NCBI GenBank assembly: GCA_902651635.1
Contig: CACRSC010000075.1
Coordinates: 57,281 to 116,578, forward strand
DNA: 59,298 bases
From: Mastigamoeba balamuthi
Taxonomy: Eukaryota; Evosea; Mastigamoebida; Mastigamoebidae
Direction of reading: 5' to 3'
Below, piece after piece: positions 32,693-43,531 of this stretch. The notes beneath the pieces were generated by a model. That model was given only the letters and a program-made list of their open reading frames with translations. It searched no databases and was not told where the DNA came from. The position numbers and the translations under genes are program-made. Position 1 is the stretch's first letter. Every line of letters begins with the position of its first letter.

Positions 32693-33221
32693 CGGCGCAC
32701 CCCCGCGGTGCGCCCGTAGGCCGTATGCGATACCGTTCGCTCGTGTACAAACTGTAAATGCTACGCTGCGTCTGGCCGAGTCTCTCCCCCCCCCACGTGT
32801 CACCGAGTGTGCTGTTCGCAAGAGAACAGACAAAGGAACAATAGGCAACTAACTCCACAATTACCTCTATCAAGAACCCGTTGCAACACTGTGGGTGCAA
32901 ATGGCTTGCAGTGCAGCTGGCTTGGTTGTGATGGGCGCAATAAGGAGGGGATGGCAACCACAAACTGTGCACGTGGTGCTGTGAGGCTCGAAGAGCACAG
33001 GGAGGCTGAGAGAAACGGACTGATTGCAGTGAGCAGCATTCCTCCTAGTAAAGTGATCCTGTCGCTAAGGATACGTGGTAGTGGCACCACGTCAACAGCC
33101 CTGCCCCTCGCAGATCTCCGGCGGGGACAAGAAAATCAGCCACGTCGTGGGATATTTAGTCCGAACTGCTGACCAGTAGGCCACGCGGCGCACCGCACAC
33201 AGGAGCACCGAGCACACCCCC
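32693..33221. other. Intergenic DNA between DnaJ and signal peptide peptidase
   Basis: About 530 bp with no supported gene. It holds the DnaJ 3' end and the promoter of the downstream gene. Confidence 0.5.
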
Positions 33222-34765
33222 ATGGCGGCAGAGGACTCAGCGAGCCTGTTCGTGTCGTACGCGGCGCTGATCGCGCAGGCGTCTGCGTGCGTGGTGGTGG
33301 GCTCGCGGCGGTCGCTGCGCTCGGCTGCCAGCGGCGACACGCAGCTCATCACGCGCTCCGAGGCCGCCCGCTTCCCCGTCGTCGCCAGCTGCGCCCTCGT
33401 GGCGCTCTTCCTCGCCGTCAAGTACCTGGAGCCGCAGTGGATCAGCGCGCTGCTCAGCCTCTACTTCCTCGCCATCGGGTCGCTCTGCCTCGGCGGCCTC
33501 CTCCGCCCCGCTGTCCTCCTCGCGCACCGCGCCCCGCGCCCCTTCCGCCTCGCCGTCCCCCTCGTCCACAGGCTCCCCTTCGTCGGCGGCGGTGCGCAAC
33601 AGGGGGCGGGGGGTTTGGGGCTCTCATTGCCGTCGGGTTGGTTGGGCTGGTGGGCTGAGAATCACATCGTTCAGATTCAATTCGATTCAATTCGGGAGGG
33701 TGGTTTCAACTCCGGGTGCTCCTGCCTCTTTCTGTTTTTGCTGGGTGGGGGAGTTTGGAAAATGGAGCGCTCTCAAGTCGGGTCGCTGGGGAAAGAGAAT
33801 CACATCATTCAGATTCAATCATCTGCTCGGTGCTGGCGGGTGGGTGGTTTCAATTCCGGGTGCACCGACTGTTTTTTTAAAGAGGACGGATGGAATCAAA
33901 GCGCCACACAGCTCGTCGGACATCGGTGGGGGGGTCTCCTGTGAGCCGCACCACAGACTCATTCTGGCACTGTTGTCTGCGTTGTTTTGCAAGTCAACTG
34001 GGGGGCGGTCAAGTGCGTGGTTCTTGTCGCTCTACTTTTGCCTCACAACGTTTGCCCTCCTGCCCGCCTCTTTCCCCAGAGCCCATCACGATCGAGTTCG
34101 ACACGGCAGACGTGGTCTCCACTGCGCTGGGGTCGGTTATCCCGGCGGTCTGGGCCACCACGAGGCACTGGGCGGCCAACAACGTCATCGGCGTGGCGCT
34201 GGCCGTCGAGGCCATCTCCTTCATCGGGCTGCCGTCCTACGGCGTCGCCGCCATACTGCTCTGCGGGCTCTTTGTCTACGACGTCTGGTGGGTCTTCGGC
34301 ACCAACGTCATGGTCGACGTCGTCCGGGGCTTCGACGCGCCCATCAAGATCATGTGGCCCCGCACAGGCGGGCTGGGCCTCGGGGCGCTGCTGGCGCACG
34401 AGGGGCAGAAGTTCTCGATGCTGGGGCTCGGCGACATCGCCATCCCCGGGTTCCTCGTCGCCCTGCTGCTCAAGTTCGACGCGTCGAGGCCCGGCAGGAG
34501 CCGCGCCAACTTCGCGTTCGGTGTCGTGGCCTACGTCGCGGGCCTCGTCAACACGGTCGCCGTCATGCACGTGTACAAGCACGCCCAGCCCGCACTGCTC
34601 TACCTGGTCCCGTGGGGCCTGCTGCTGTCGCTGCTCGTTGCCGCTGTGCGCGGTGAGCTCCACGAGCTGCTCAAGTTCAAGATCGAGGAGGAGCCCAAGA
34701 CCCCGGCCGCTGGACCTACTCCTGCTTCTGCTACCGCTGCTGCTGATTCCAAGAAGAACGAATAA
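33222..34765 (+). CDS. Signal peptide peptidase, intramembrane aspartyl protease
   Basis: Signal peptide peptidases cut leftover signal peptides and some tail-anchored substrates within the ER membrane. Two exons: 33222-33591 and 34080-34765, giving 351 residues. The catalytic YD motif is LFVYDVWWVFGTNVMV, the GxGD motif is MLGLGDIAIPGF, and the PAL motif occurs as AQPALLYLVP, all in the order required for the family. Roughly nine hydrophobic segments are visible, beginning FVVASCALVALFLAV-like near 33380. The C-terminal tail is Ala/Pro-rich and ends DSKKNE, which lacks a clean KKxx ER signal but is lysine-bearing. The single intron (488 bp, donor GTGCGC, acceptor CCCCAG) carries an internal repeat. 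Confidence 0.93.
33657..33870. repeat. Direct repeat inside the signal peptide peptidase intron
   Basis: A unit starting GAGAATCACATC(G/A)TTCAGATTCAAT and continuing to GGGTGGTTTCAA(C/T)TCCGGGTGC occurs twice, at about 33657-33720 and 33800-33863. It may be a tandem duplication or a short dispersed element. Confidence 0.7.
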
Positions 34766-36603
34766 CAACCAGCACTGCTGTCTTAATGCAGGGACTGAAT
34801 TCCCAAACCAAACCAACCTTGGGTGAAGCAATGCACCGGGGGGAGGAGGCTGATCATTTCATAGGGTCAGTACCCTGTAAGATGCTGAGCAACACAGTCT
34901 GTGAAATGCCATTCTTTATCTACCACCCCATTCCTGTGAAAAAGATCTTGTCAGAATGATACGAAAATTTGGAATTGGATTTGTCTTTACATCGATTCAA
35001 CAATATGTCATCGCTGTTCAGGAATTTGAATTTTGTTGTCGAAAACTTGTGTTTTAGTCAAGATGTGAAATGTGGTATGTATACTTTCTTATTTTTAAAT
35101 TAGAAAGTGGCGAAGTGCTAGTGGTCACAACATCCAAGAATCCCCTCACAATGGGATCTCGGAATCTCTTCACGCTGCCTTTTGCGTTCTCTGGCCTTCT
35201 GAAGATGCTTCACACACTTGGACTGCTGTGGCATCTGTGCAGCTGAAGTAAGTAACACTGGAGCACCCAAGACAAGAAATGGCAAGAAACGCACCTCTGG
35301 GGGCTGGAAGAGACTGGGTAGGGTGTCAAGAGAGACAACACCAGTTTGCCTCAACCAGCCCCTGCTCTTGCTGTTTGGATGCTGAGTTGTGGACAGAATC
35401 TTCCCATACATTGAGTTTCTTCCAAAGGCTGAATCAGCTCAGCCCTGGCCTTCATGGAAGGGGGGGGGGTACTTTTTGCTCAATTGATCTGTAGAGACCA
35501 TGCCCTCTTCCAATCAAAAGAGCCAGGAGGACCCCTTAGGGCGACCTACAAAAAGTTGATTTCATTTTGCCAGGATCTTTTTTTGAGCAATATCTCGCTG
35601 ATCTTTCTGATGGGCTATTATTTGGACTGGCTTGAACAAAGGGTTCTGTAATTTTGTATGGGCATCATTCAGATGTCCTTAAAGTAGAGAGTGATGCATG
35701 AAGGTGTGAGACTTATGCAGGGCTGCCGAATGTGAGGGCTTGGATTTAATCCTGACAATGATCTGTATGTCCTTCTTATTGCTGATTACCCTCTTGGCTG
35801 GTGAAGGGCTGGTGACAGAGTCTGGACAGTTATGCATCCAGTGATAGGCTGAGCCTTAAGAGCAGGTAACATTCTTTGCAATATGCTTCTTTTCCCAGTG
35901 AGGGCCCACCCAAGGGCACCATCCCCACTTGTTTGGCCCTGGATATGTATCCTGGTCCCACTGCCATCAGAATTCATACACCAGAGAGTCATGACACAAA
36001 AAGTCATGGCTATGATGCCTATGAGCAAGGCAGGGCCCAGAGGCAGCCCACAAGACTGCCCTTCCTCAGAGTGTCTTGCTGTCACGAAGGTGGTGACAAT
36101 CGTGTACACTGGTCAATGAGCAAGAGGCTTGTGGTGGGCATGAGAGTATCAGAATCATTCCAGTGCGCCCACAGCATCGTGCTAATCTTAAAAAACGCCA
36201 AGTATAAGATGATCATACAGGCGGGACTCTTAACCTTTGGATACCCTCCAGGGGATAGTAGATCGCAGAAGCAGTGAAAGCACGTTGAATAGTGAGCAGG
36301 CCACTATAGAATGTAGCCTATTCAGAATGCCCTTGCAACATCCCTGCCCAATGAAGATGCTCGCCTGGTGCAAGTAGTGCCTACTGCCTCACCTTCAATT
36401 AGGAGTCTTTAACTATGTTACATCTGCTAGATTGTGTGCATGTTCCGTACCCCGTGTCGGTTTTCCCACTTCAGCTACAACTCCCAACGGTTTTATCAGT
36501 AATTATAAAGCAGTGATACAGCTGTTCAACACCCAACCACAACCCCGTCCTGTAACACTGCCCCTGTTGCTGTGCCTGCCCTGCTAGACTCATTCACAAC
36601 CCG
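34766..36603. other. Long intergenic stretch, nothing recognised
   Basis: About 1.8 kb, AT-richer than the neighbouring genes, with only short overlapping frames on both strands. It contains no transposase, RNA gene or conserved motif that I can see. It must hold the promoter of the BPI-PqiA gene. Confidence 0.5.
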
Positions 36604-39600
36604 ATGAGGCCTTCTACTGTCAAGCTGCTCCTCTTCATCGCCACCTATTCCTGCCTGTGGCAGACAGTGGATGCACAAGCCAACTGCAACCTGCACTGCT
36701 GGATCAGCAAGCTCGAAATCATAGTCCCCAAAATTCCCGAGACATATGGCGCCACAGTAACCCTCCTTCACATCAACGGGCTCAACCTGGGCGGCCTGGT
36801 CTCAGAAAGGCCCACCAGAACATCATTCCGCTTCAGGGCCACAGGACTGGCTGCCACAATCGCCCTGCACGTTGTGCGTAGTTTGAACCCAGCAAACTTC
36901 GTTAAACGTGTCCTAAATTCTCTTTTGGTGCCAGGATTATAAGCTGCTCGCTCATTTCCAAGGCGATGTCCACGGGTCCATCGCGCAGTCATCGGTAGAC
37001 GCCACCATCACGCTGGGCACGAGCAATGACGGCCTGCTCGACCACATTACCCTTGATGCCTGCTCAATTGATATCAACATAGCCCGCCTCAAGGCACTGC
37101 AATCAAATTAAGCCACCCCTCGCCTAATTGTCACAAATGACTAATGCAAGGAGCCCCAACCAATCAGGTGACCAGAACAGGCTCCAAGATTGCCGAATGG
37201 ATATTCGATGAGATCATCAATGTACTCAAAAACGTCCTGGAGAAAAAGTTGGGCCACTCTCTCTGCGACTCGGTTCTCCAGCCGCTGGTGGAGCAGACGC
37301 TGTCAGCAGAGCTTGCCAGCTTCAGCGGGACGCTGCGGCCGTACCTTCAGGCAGTGCCCCGAGCACCCCTGCCCGCTGCCCCTCCGGGCATGCGCTCCAT
37401 GCACCGCAATGCTGTCGTCGACGCGGTCGACTGGATCCTCGACAGGCTGGTTGGCCCGCGTGGTGTCAACTGGGTCGTCGGCAGGCTCACCAACGGCACC
37501 GGCATCCTCCGCCTCAGCGACATCAACACAATCGCCGGGTCGGTTATCGGTTTTACGATCTGCAACTTTCGTCCATTAATTCTCTTTTCCTCCTGAGACG
37601 TTGGCACAATTTTATATCCTGTTGAGACCACCAGTTTTCTGCTATTCTCTCCCACTATCTGGGGTACACGTAACTGATGACGTGTCGAATGGCAGATCGT
37701 TCCTGGGGAGTGGGTTCAACATGAGGGACAAGCTCTCGGGTGTGGTGTCGCTGGCAAGTCTGTCGACGAGCATCGCTGCAGGGGTGACGGACCTGACGCT
37801 GCAGGGTCTGGCGACGTGGGACGAGCTGCAGATTCTGCTCCCAGAGGACGTCGACAACTACACACTGCACTCGCGCACGGGTATGGCCCACCTGGCCATC
37901 GACGCCTCCTTCTTTGTCAACGTCAGCACGGGCACCTCGACCTCCGTTGTCGTCAGCACCTTCGAACCCTCGTGGCTCTACGAGAGCGGAGGAATCCACA
38001 TCGAGTCCAACAGCAACAAGCTCGAGGCGTACATGAGGGCACTTGTGGTCTCCGAGGATGCACGCAGACTGGACCACGAGCAGCTGATGGACAGGCGCTG
38101 CCTGCTGTCGGTGGTGCACGGTGTCTCGCTTGACTACCTGTTCCTGAACTCATCGCTGGACGTCGCGCGGCTGCTGCCCCTGAGTGGCGACATCGAGGCC
38201 GAACTCGACCATCTGGTCAGTGACCTTGCGGACGCGCTTATAGGCCTGTACAAGCCCGTGGTGCCGGCGTTCCTCAATGGCGTCCTGGTCCGCAAGGCTC
38301 TGGGCTTTGTCAATCCCCTCGTGTCGAGCCTCCTGACCAACAACTCTTCCTGTACCACCGCCAACGACGGTCGTGACTTTGGCATCAATCAACGCTCCAC
38401 CGCTCTCAGCTTCATCATATGCTCTTTGGCAGGCTTTTCTCTGATCGCTGTCTGCGTTGTACTTCTCGCGGTTCTCACGTGGCGCACCGGCAAGAAGCCC
38501 ATCGATCAACACTCCCTCAGCGCCGATCAGAAGAGGATGGCGACGCTGCGGGAGCGATTTGTGCAGTTCATGGAAGGTGGAGAGAAGGGCCAGCCCTGCC
38601 TCATGTGCGACCAGCGTATAAACGCTGTGGTGCGTGCGGTGATTCCGCTGGTGTTGCTGCTAGACATTGCACTGTTCGTGAGCTCCAACACGAGCGTGGG
38701 TGCCACTGTGGTGCTGCACCTGACATGGCAGAGCGAGGGTGCTGAACCGCACGTGATGGAGACGCCGGCGCTATTCTCCTTCGGGCTGGTGGACAGCATC
38801 CGCGACATGTGGAGGGCCAAGGTCTACCCGCTCTCGATCCTCATCGCCGTCTTCAGTGGTGTCTGGCCCTACATCAAACTCGTAGTGGCCCTTGCCTGCT
38901 GGGCCGCGCCCTCGCAGGCTCTTAATAGGCGCTGGCGTGGGCGCCTGCTGGTGGCCCTCGACGCCCTGGGCAAATGGTCGCTGCTCGACGCCTACGTCAT
39001 GACCATAATGATCGTCTCGTTCCACTTCTACGTGCCCTTCGACCGCTGGGACCCCACGGCGACCGCCAGTCCAGTCTCAGTGGCCGTAGACGTGCTCCCC
39101 TGCTGGGGATTCGTGGCGTTCCTCATCGCCACCATCGTCAGCCTCGTTGCCAGCCACGTAGTCCTCTACATGCACCACCGCGTGGCAGCCCTCGATGACC
39201 CAGACTCCTCCGGCGCAGGTCTCGACCCAGAGACGGGCGCCCCCACGCACCGCGCCGTTATGTTCGAGTTCATGCGGGGCCGCAGCCCTCTGCTGGCCTG
39301 GGGGGGCCGCGCTGCCGTGAGCGCGCTGATGCTCGTGACTGTCGCACTGGTTGTCGCCGGCGCCTTCATAATCAGCATCGCCTTCGAGTTCCGTGGGGCG
39401 GTCGGTGTGGCTCTCGAGCGTCTGCTCAACACGAGTGCCACACGTGAGTACTCGTTGGTGGATGTGGGGGTCAGCGTTCCCAGCAGCAGCCCCGAGCCGT
39501 GGGCGTTCGGGCCCGTGCTGATCTTGGTCGTGTACCTGCTGACAGCTCTGGTGATACCAGTGCTGCACATGCTGGCGATGCTGGGGCTCTGGTGCGCGCC

Positions 39601-40030
39601 GCTGACGCTGCGGCAGCAGCGCTGGGGTATGACGGCGGTGGAGGTGTGCAATGCGTGGGCATGCATCGATGTGTACATGGTGTCGATGGCCGCGGCGCTG
39701 CTTGAGATCAGGCAGTTCGCGGGGTTCATGGTGGGCGACAAGTGCGACGGCATCAACCGCCTGCTGCGCCGCTACTTCTCGCAGGACCTGCAGGGCCACG
39801 ACGTCTGCTTCGAGGTGGTGGCCAAGCTGACGCCGGGGTCATGGCCCCTCATAGTCTCCATCGTCTTCTACTTCGCCTGCACCGCCATCGTCATGCGCGT
39901 CTGCCACCGTGTCATCAACCGCCGCGTTGGAAAGGGCGATGTCACGAAGGGCGGCAGCTCCGAGAGGCCCACGCTGCCTGCCAGCACAACCACGAAGATG
40001 GCCACCCCCACACTGCACTGTCACCCATAG
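36604..40030 (+). CDS. BPI-fold ectodomain fused to duplicated PqiA-type membrane domains
   Basis: Four exons: 36604-36873, 36935-37093, 37168-37538 and 37696-40030. They total 3135 nt, or 1044 residues. A signal peptide (MRPSTVKLLLFIATYSCLWQ...) is followed by a BPI/LBP-like lipid-binding module: GSKIAEWIFDEIINVLKNVL, then CDSVLQPLVEQTLSAEL and LRPYLQAVPRAPLP. A second weaker BPI-like stretch spans exon 4. A membrane anchor (FIICSLAGFSLIAVCVVLLA, near 38430) leads to two PqiA-like units, recognisable by LVALDALGKWSLLDAYVMTI and EVCNAWACIDVYMVSMAAAL, each set among hydrophobic helices. PqiA proteins in bacteria partner MCE proteins in lipid transport across the envelope. BPI domains carry phospholipid or LPS. 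I infer a plasma- or phagosome-membrane lipid-transfer or antibacterial receptor. The acceptor of exon 3 and the apparently GC-type donor of exon 2 (AAG|GCACTG) are the least certain joins. Confidence 0.75.
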
Positions 40031-40630
40031 CTGAGATTGTACCACAAGTACCTGCTCCGGGGCACACCTCACTGCAGTACTGCGTGCATTCAATTGTAGA
40101 ATACCAGAGAAGAGGGTGAAGTCCTGGTAGGTCACTCGGATGCTCTTTCTGCTTGTTGGGCAAGACAACTCGAGAGCCATCAGATTTCTCTCTTTGGCAG
40201 TCGTGACCACATCAACGCTGAGCATGAGCAGAGGTGGCGATGGACACTGAATTGTTTGTTCACATCAATTGATGCTCCTGCGTGTGCAGTTTCTCGAACT
40301 ATATCTGGATAATCTTGGAGAATACTGCGCTGTCGGGCACAGATCGTAATTCTCTTTCCTCTTGTGACATCTGTTATCTTCCACCATAGGCACGGAACAA
40401 AGGAGAAGATCATCACCCTGCATCTCGCCCATTCTCGCCCACGCAGGCCCGGACGCCAGCGGAACTGGAGCTCGTGTGCGTCGCACTATCCCTCTTTTCC
40501 GATTGTCTTGAAGAATTCTCTTTCCGATTTCCAGCCTGTGCAGAACTTTCGACTCTGCGGATACAGGCGACTGCCAGTGACGAGGCGACAAGGCTGCTTG
40601 CAGCGCAGACGTTTGCCCCTCAGAAGGGAG
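40031..40630. other. Intergenic DNA, no supported gene
   Basis: Short frames only. The right part may already be eroded sequence of the F-box/LRR-like remnant that follows. Confidence 0.4.
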
Positions 40631-41229
40631 CATGCTGCCGCCTGAGGTTACCGTTCGTCTTTTGCCCTCGGTACGGGGTTGCGTGCATGATCTCGGGCCA
40701 CACGGGCACAGGCACCTCTCATCCTCAAGGGCCTCGAAGCACAAAATCCGGTTTGCTCTCCGGGCACACATGTTCCAGCTTTCACCACGGGAGTAACAGG
40801 AACACCAGACATAAGCTGATCGGCATGACTCTTGCACCACGGCAGAAGCGGACGTTCACAGTCTCGACCTCTGTTTCGGCGGGCAGGGGCGCACCGTCGG
40901 TTTCGAATCAGAAGAGCTCGTTACGCAGCTCCTCAAGGAAGCGGGCACAGAGGGGCAACAGGAGCTGTCGTTGAGCATGTAGTGTGGCAGGTGCAACTCG
41001 TGGCGCTTGGGTGCAGAGGCACTCCTAGTATTCTTGCATCCTCAGGGTAGGGTCCCTTGTTCGTTGCACAGATCATGCTGCACAATCTGGCAGGCCTTGT
41101 CTCAGCGCTCGCTGCTGCCACTGCCCCTACCCTCTGCACCCTCGATGCCCGCATCTGCCCGCGCGGGTGCTGGGACTACAACACCGCGACGCACGACCAG
41201 GACGAACTGATCCACCACAACGGGAATTC
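40631..41229 (+). pseudogene. Remnant of an F-box/LRR-like gene
   Basis: The right end (41066-41229) encodes LAAATAPTLCTLDARICPRG and then NTATHDQDELIHHNGN, clearly related to FAATAPTLRILDVRLCPHPC and DASTHDLNELIHYHGN in the intact gene at 14.15-16.2 kb. Further left only short pieces such as LPPEVTVRLLPSVRG (near 40632) might be the start of the same gene, with stops in between. It lies tail-to-tail with the EsV-1-7-like gene, and this junction was copied to 17.0-17.55 kb. Confidence 0.65.
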
Positions 41230-41297
41230 ACCCTATTCTTTGGAACAAGGGCGTTGTTGTGCACCTCAAGAGATGCGTGATGTTCCATACATTCAAA

Positions 41298-42434
41298 TTA
41301 CATATCAGAGTCCTCGGAGGAGCAGTGCCCACTGGACGAGTCCGAGTCGCTCCTGCGCGAGGCCCTGTGCCTCTTGGAGTGGTGTTTCTTCGATGAGGAC
41401 GAAGAGGACGAGCTGCTGCTGGACCGCGACCTCTTGTTCTTCCTCGGCGGCGCCGCCAGCACGTGCTCGGGGCCCTTGTGCTTGTCGCAGTACACGGCGT
41501 GGCGCCCCTCCAGGCCCCAGCGCGGCTTCTCGCGGCAGCCCTCGTGGACGCAGATCTTCTTGGTGTAAAGCACACAGCCCTCGGTCTTGTGGTCCTTGCA
41601 GTAGACAGGCGGCAACCCCGGCGGCCCGAACGAGGGCATCTTCTTGCAGCCCTGGGCCGGGCAGGGCTTGCGGTGGACGTACACGTACCCCTCGGCCTTG
41701 TGCGCGGCGCAGAACACCGCGTGGCTCCCAGGCAGTCCGAATGTGGGGATCTTCTTGCACCCTGGCTCTGCGCACTGCTTGGAGGCCAGGTTGACGTGGT
41801 TCCTCTTGCTGTGCTTCTTGCAGAACATGATTTGCCCCCCGGGCTCCCCGAAGCTGGCCTGGGTCTTGCAGCCGAACACGGAGCACTTGCGCCCTCTGCA
41901 GGGCTTGACGATGCGGACGTCGTGGCCTGGTGTCCTGTGGCGCACGCAGTACTCAGCGGCGCCCCCGCTCTCCCCGAACATCGCAAACCTCCCGCATCCC
42001 TCCGCGATGCACAGCGGCCTGAGTGGCCCCATGCGCGCCTGCTGGTGGTCGGCATCCGGGTCTGGGCCGTCGGTGGAGTGCTCGTGGGGGCCGGTTGCAG
42101 GCTGCGGGGGGCTGGAGCGGACAGGAGGCGTCGTGAGCACCTCCTCGGGCTCGGTCTCGGTGTCGGAGTTGTCCAAAGGCTCCTCGCGGTTCTTCGAGGG
42201 GTTTCGGATCCGCAGGGCCGCGAGCTGCGGGGAGTCGACGAGGTTGTGCGGGTCCGAGCTTGCCATGGATAGGAGCGATCCGGGGGTGGCGATGCTTGCG
42301 GGGCTGGGCGAGAACGGGGTGACGGCAGGGCGGAGCAGGTCAGGCGAGAATGCAGGTGCGGTCAAGTGGGGAACGACGTTGCTATCGAGAAGCAGGGCAC
42401 TGTGCGGAGTGGCAGAAGGGCAGGGAGTCTCCAT
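41298..42434 (-). CDS. EsV-1-7-like protein with five Cys/His repeats and a Ser/Lys tail
   Basis: One exon, 378 residues. Five tandem repeats of C-X4-C-X15-C-X2-H occur at about residues 140-320: CIAEGC...YCVRH, CSVFGC...FCKKH, CAEPGC...FCAAH, CPAQGC...YCKDH and CVHEGC...YCDKH, each with a central FG-x-x-G turn. This matches, to within one spacer residue, the EsV-1-7 motif known from brown algae (IMMEDIATE UPRIGHT) and a few other protists and large viruses; its function is unknown but it is probably zinc-binding. The N-terminus is Pro/Ser-rich and disordered, with an acidic patch (NSDTETEPEEV). The C-terminus is a poly-Ser/basic tail (RKNKRSRSSSSSS... KKHHSKRHR), suggestive of nuclear RNA or chromatin contacts. 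Its first ~34 codons and promoter recur at 43.53-44.04 kb, and its 3' part recurs at 17 kb. Confidence 0.75.
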   Translation of the reverse strand: METPCPSATPHSALLLDSNVVPHLTAPAFSPDLLRPAVTPFSPSPASIATPGSLLSMASSDPHNLVDSPQLAALRIRNPSKNREEPLDNSDTETEPEEVLTTPPVRSSPPQPATGPHEHSTDGPDPDADHQQARMGPLRPLCIAEGCGRFAMFGESGGAAEYCVRHRTPGHDVRIVKPCRGRKCSVFGCKTQASFGEPGGQIMFCKKHSKRNHVNLASKQCAEPGCKKIPTFGLPGSHAVFCAAHKAEGYVYVHRKPCPAQGCKKMPSFGPPGLPPVYCKDHKTEGCVLYTKKICVHEGCREKPRWGLEGRHAVYCDKHKGPEHVLAAPPRKNKRSRSSSSSSSSSSSKKHHSKRHRASRRSDSDSSSGHCSSEDSDM

Positions 42435-42838
42435 GATTATTGCTCTAAATATAAGCGGGTTTATCGCAGAATCAATTGGTATTCAAGAGACCAGTAAAAT
42501 CTCGTGGAGAGCAAAAAAAGTATCACTCTCTCGCAAATCCCCCATCCGCGAGACTCTATACAACGTGCTGTCTGACGACAAGGGCCCGATGGGAGTTCAA
42601 TGACCTTTCCACAGGGCTGGAAGTACTGGCTGTGCGGGGTGCGGGGCTGTGCCTGCGGGGCGTGGGACTGTGTGTTTTCAGGCTTTCAGGGTGTAGGAAC
42701 TTACCAGGTTCGCCAAGCTGCCCCCCTGCCCTGCTCGTCCCTCCTGCTTCTTCTTTTCGCAGATCAAATCAATGTTATCGTGCTCTGAGTTAATGGTATC
42801 TGGCGCATGCTGGCAAGGCACTCAGTACTTCTTTCATT
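42333..42838. repeat. 506-bp direct repeat, copy A (EsV-1-7 gene 5' end and promoter)
   Basis: Nearly identical to 43532-44038, with only a few substitutions and single-base indels. It covers the first ~34 codons of the EsV-1-7-like gene and its upstream region, including CTAAATATAAGCGGG. Confidence 0.9.
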
Positions 42839-43215
42839 ATTTGCATGCTGACAGATTAGCCGACGTCAGAACACGGACCTGAAGTCACGCAGCACGACCT
42901 GTTACAATATAACAAGCCTCACCTCATTAAAACTCCAACCCGCAGGAGCAGAAATCCTCCTGGAGATCCTCTGACCCGCCTTTCAATTGTCTTCACAACA
43001 TTGGTGTTCAGTCCAGGGTAGAAAAGGTATACAGTAAGCCACAGTATGTATGTTTCTCTTCCGCCTACACTGACTGCCTGCACCACCAATAAAGCAACAC
43101 ATGCATTCTGTGATTTAGTGTGCATTAGCCAAGCCTGACTCACAAGAAAGGGGAGACGCAGGGCTGCAAACGGTCAACTCATACTGCAGAGATTCTCACA
43201 AGACAATTAACCCGG

Positions 43216-43526
43216 ATGGCGAATGACTTCGCAGAGCCTCGCCTTGACTTAATTACTCCTGTCCTCCTGACTACCGCCAGCGCATCCCCGAGTGCAGGCA
43301 GTACCCCCCCCGGCTTCCACCGAGACACCCGTCGACTTCCGCAGCTTCGCGATAACGGCGATAGATGCCATTTACCAGGAGGAGACAGACTACGACGATG
43401 CTATGGCAGAGCGGATATGGGCCTGCGGCACCGACGACTTCAGCAAAATCCCCGAGTGGCTCCGCTGATGCCTCGGAGCACTGAAGGAAAATGCACTGCT
43501 CTCTCAGCCAGCTTTCAAAACGAAGA
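43216..43526 (+). CDS. 3' part of an unknown gene, ends at an assembly gap
   Basis: An acidic reading frame encodes [36 protein letters not shown], then FSKIPEWLR and TGA (43466-43468). The same frame stays open beyond that stop (CLGALKENALLSQPAFKTK) up to the N at 43527. A copy at 44085-44255 matches up to FSKIP and then diverges. A length difference in the C-run near 43305 changes the frame between the copies. Family not recognised. Confidence 0.4.
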
Positions 43527-43527
43527 N
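43527..43527. other. Single N: contig join
   Basis: The 26 bases before it (CTCTCAGCCAGCTTTCAAAA...) recur as the reverse complement just before the N at 45231. This indicates that the piece between the two Ns is joined in the wrong orientation. Confidence 0.85.
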
Positions 43528-43531
43528 GGCA

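Noticed and set aside
31100-32848. 582-codon minus-strand open frame opposite the DnaJ gene
   Set aside because: Shadow frame. The plus strand carries all the DnaJ motifs.
42600-42788. Small open frame WLCGVRGCACGAWDC (present in both 506-bp repeats) as a possible Cys-rich peptide gene
   Set aside because: No signal peptide or splice context. Conservation between copies is explained by the repeat being nearly identical overall.
837-43468. Several in-frame TGAs (837, 7635, 43466), hinting at TGA reassignment or selenocysteine
   Set aside because: RGP1, UTP20, BUD23, DnaJ and VPS52 all end naturally at TGA at the family C-terminus, so TGA is a normal stop. The others lie in transposons or at a broken locus.
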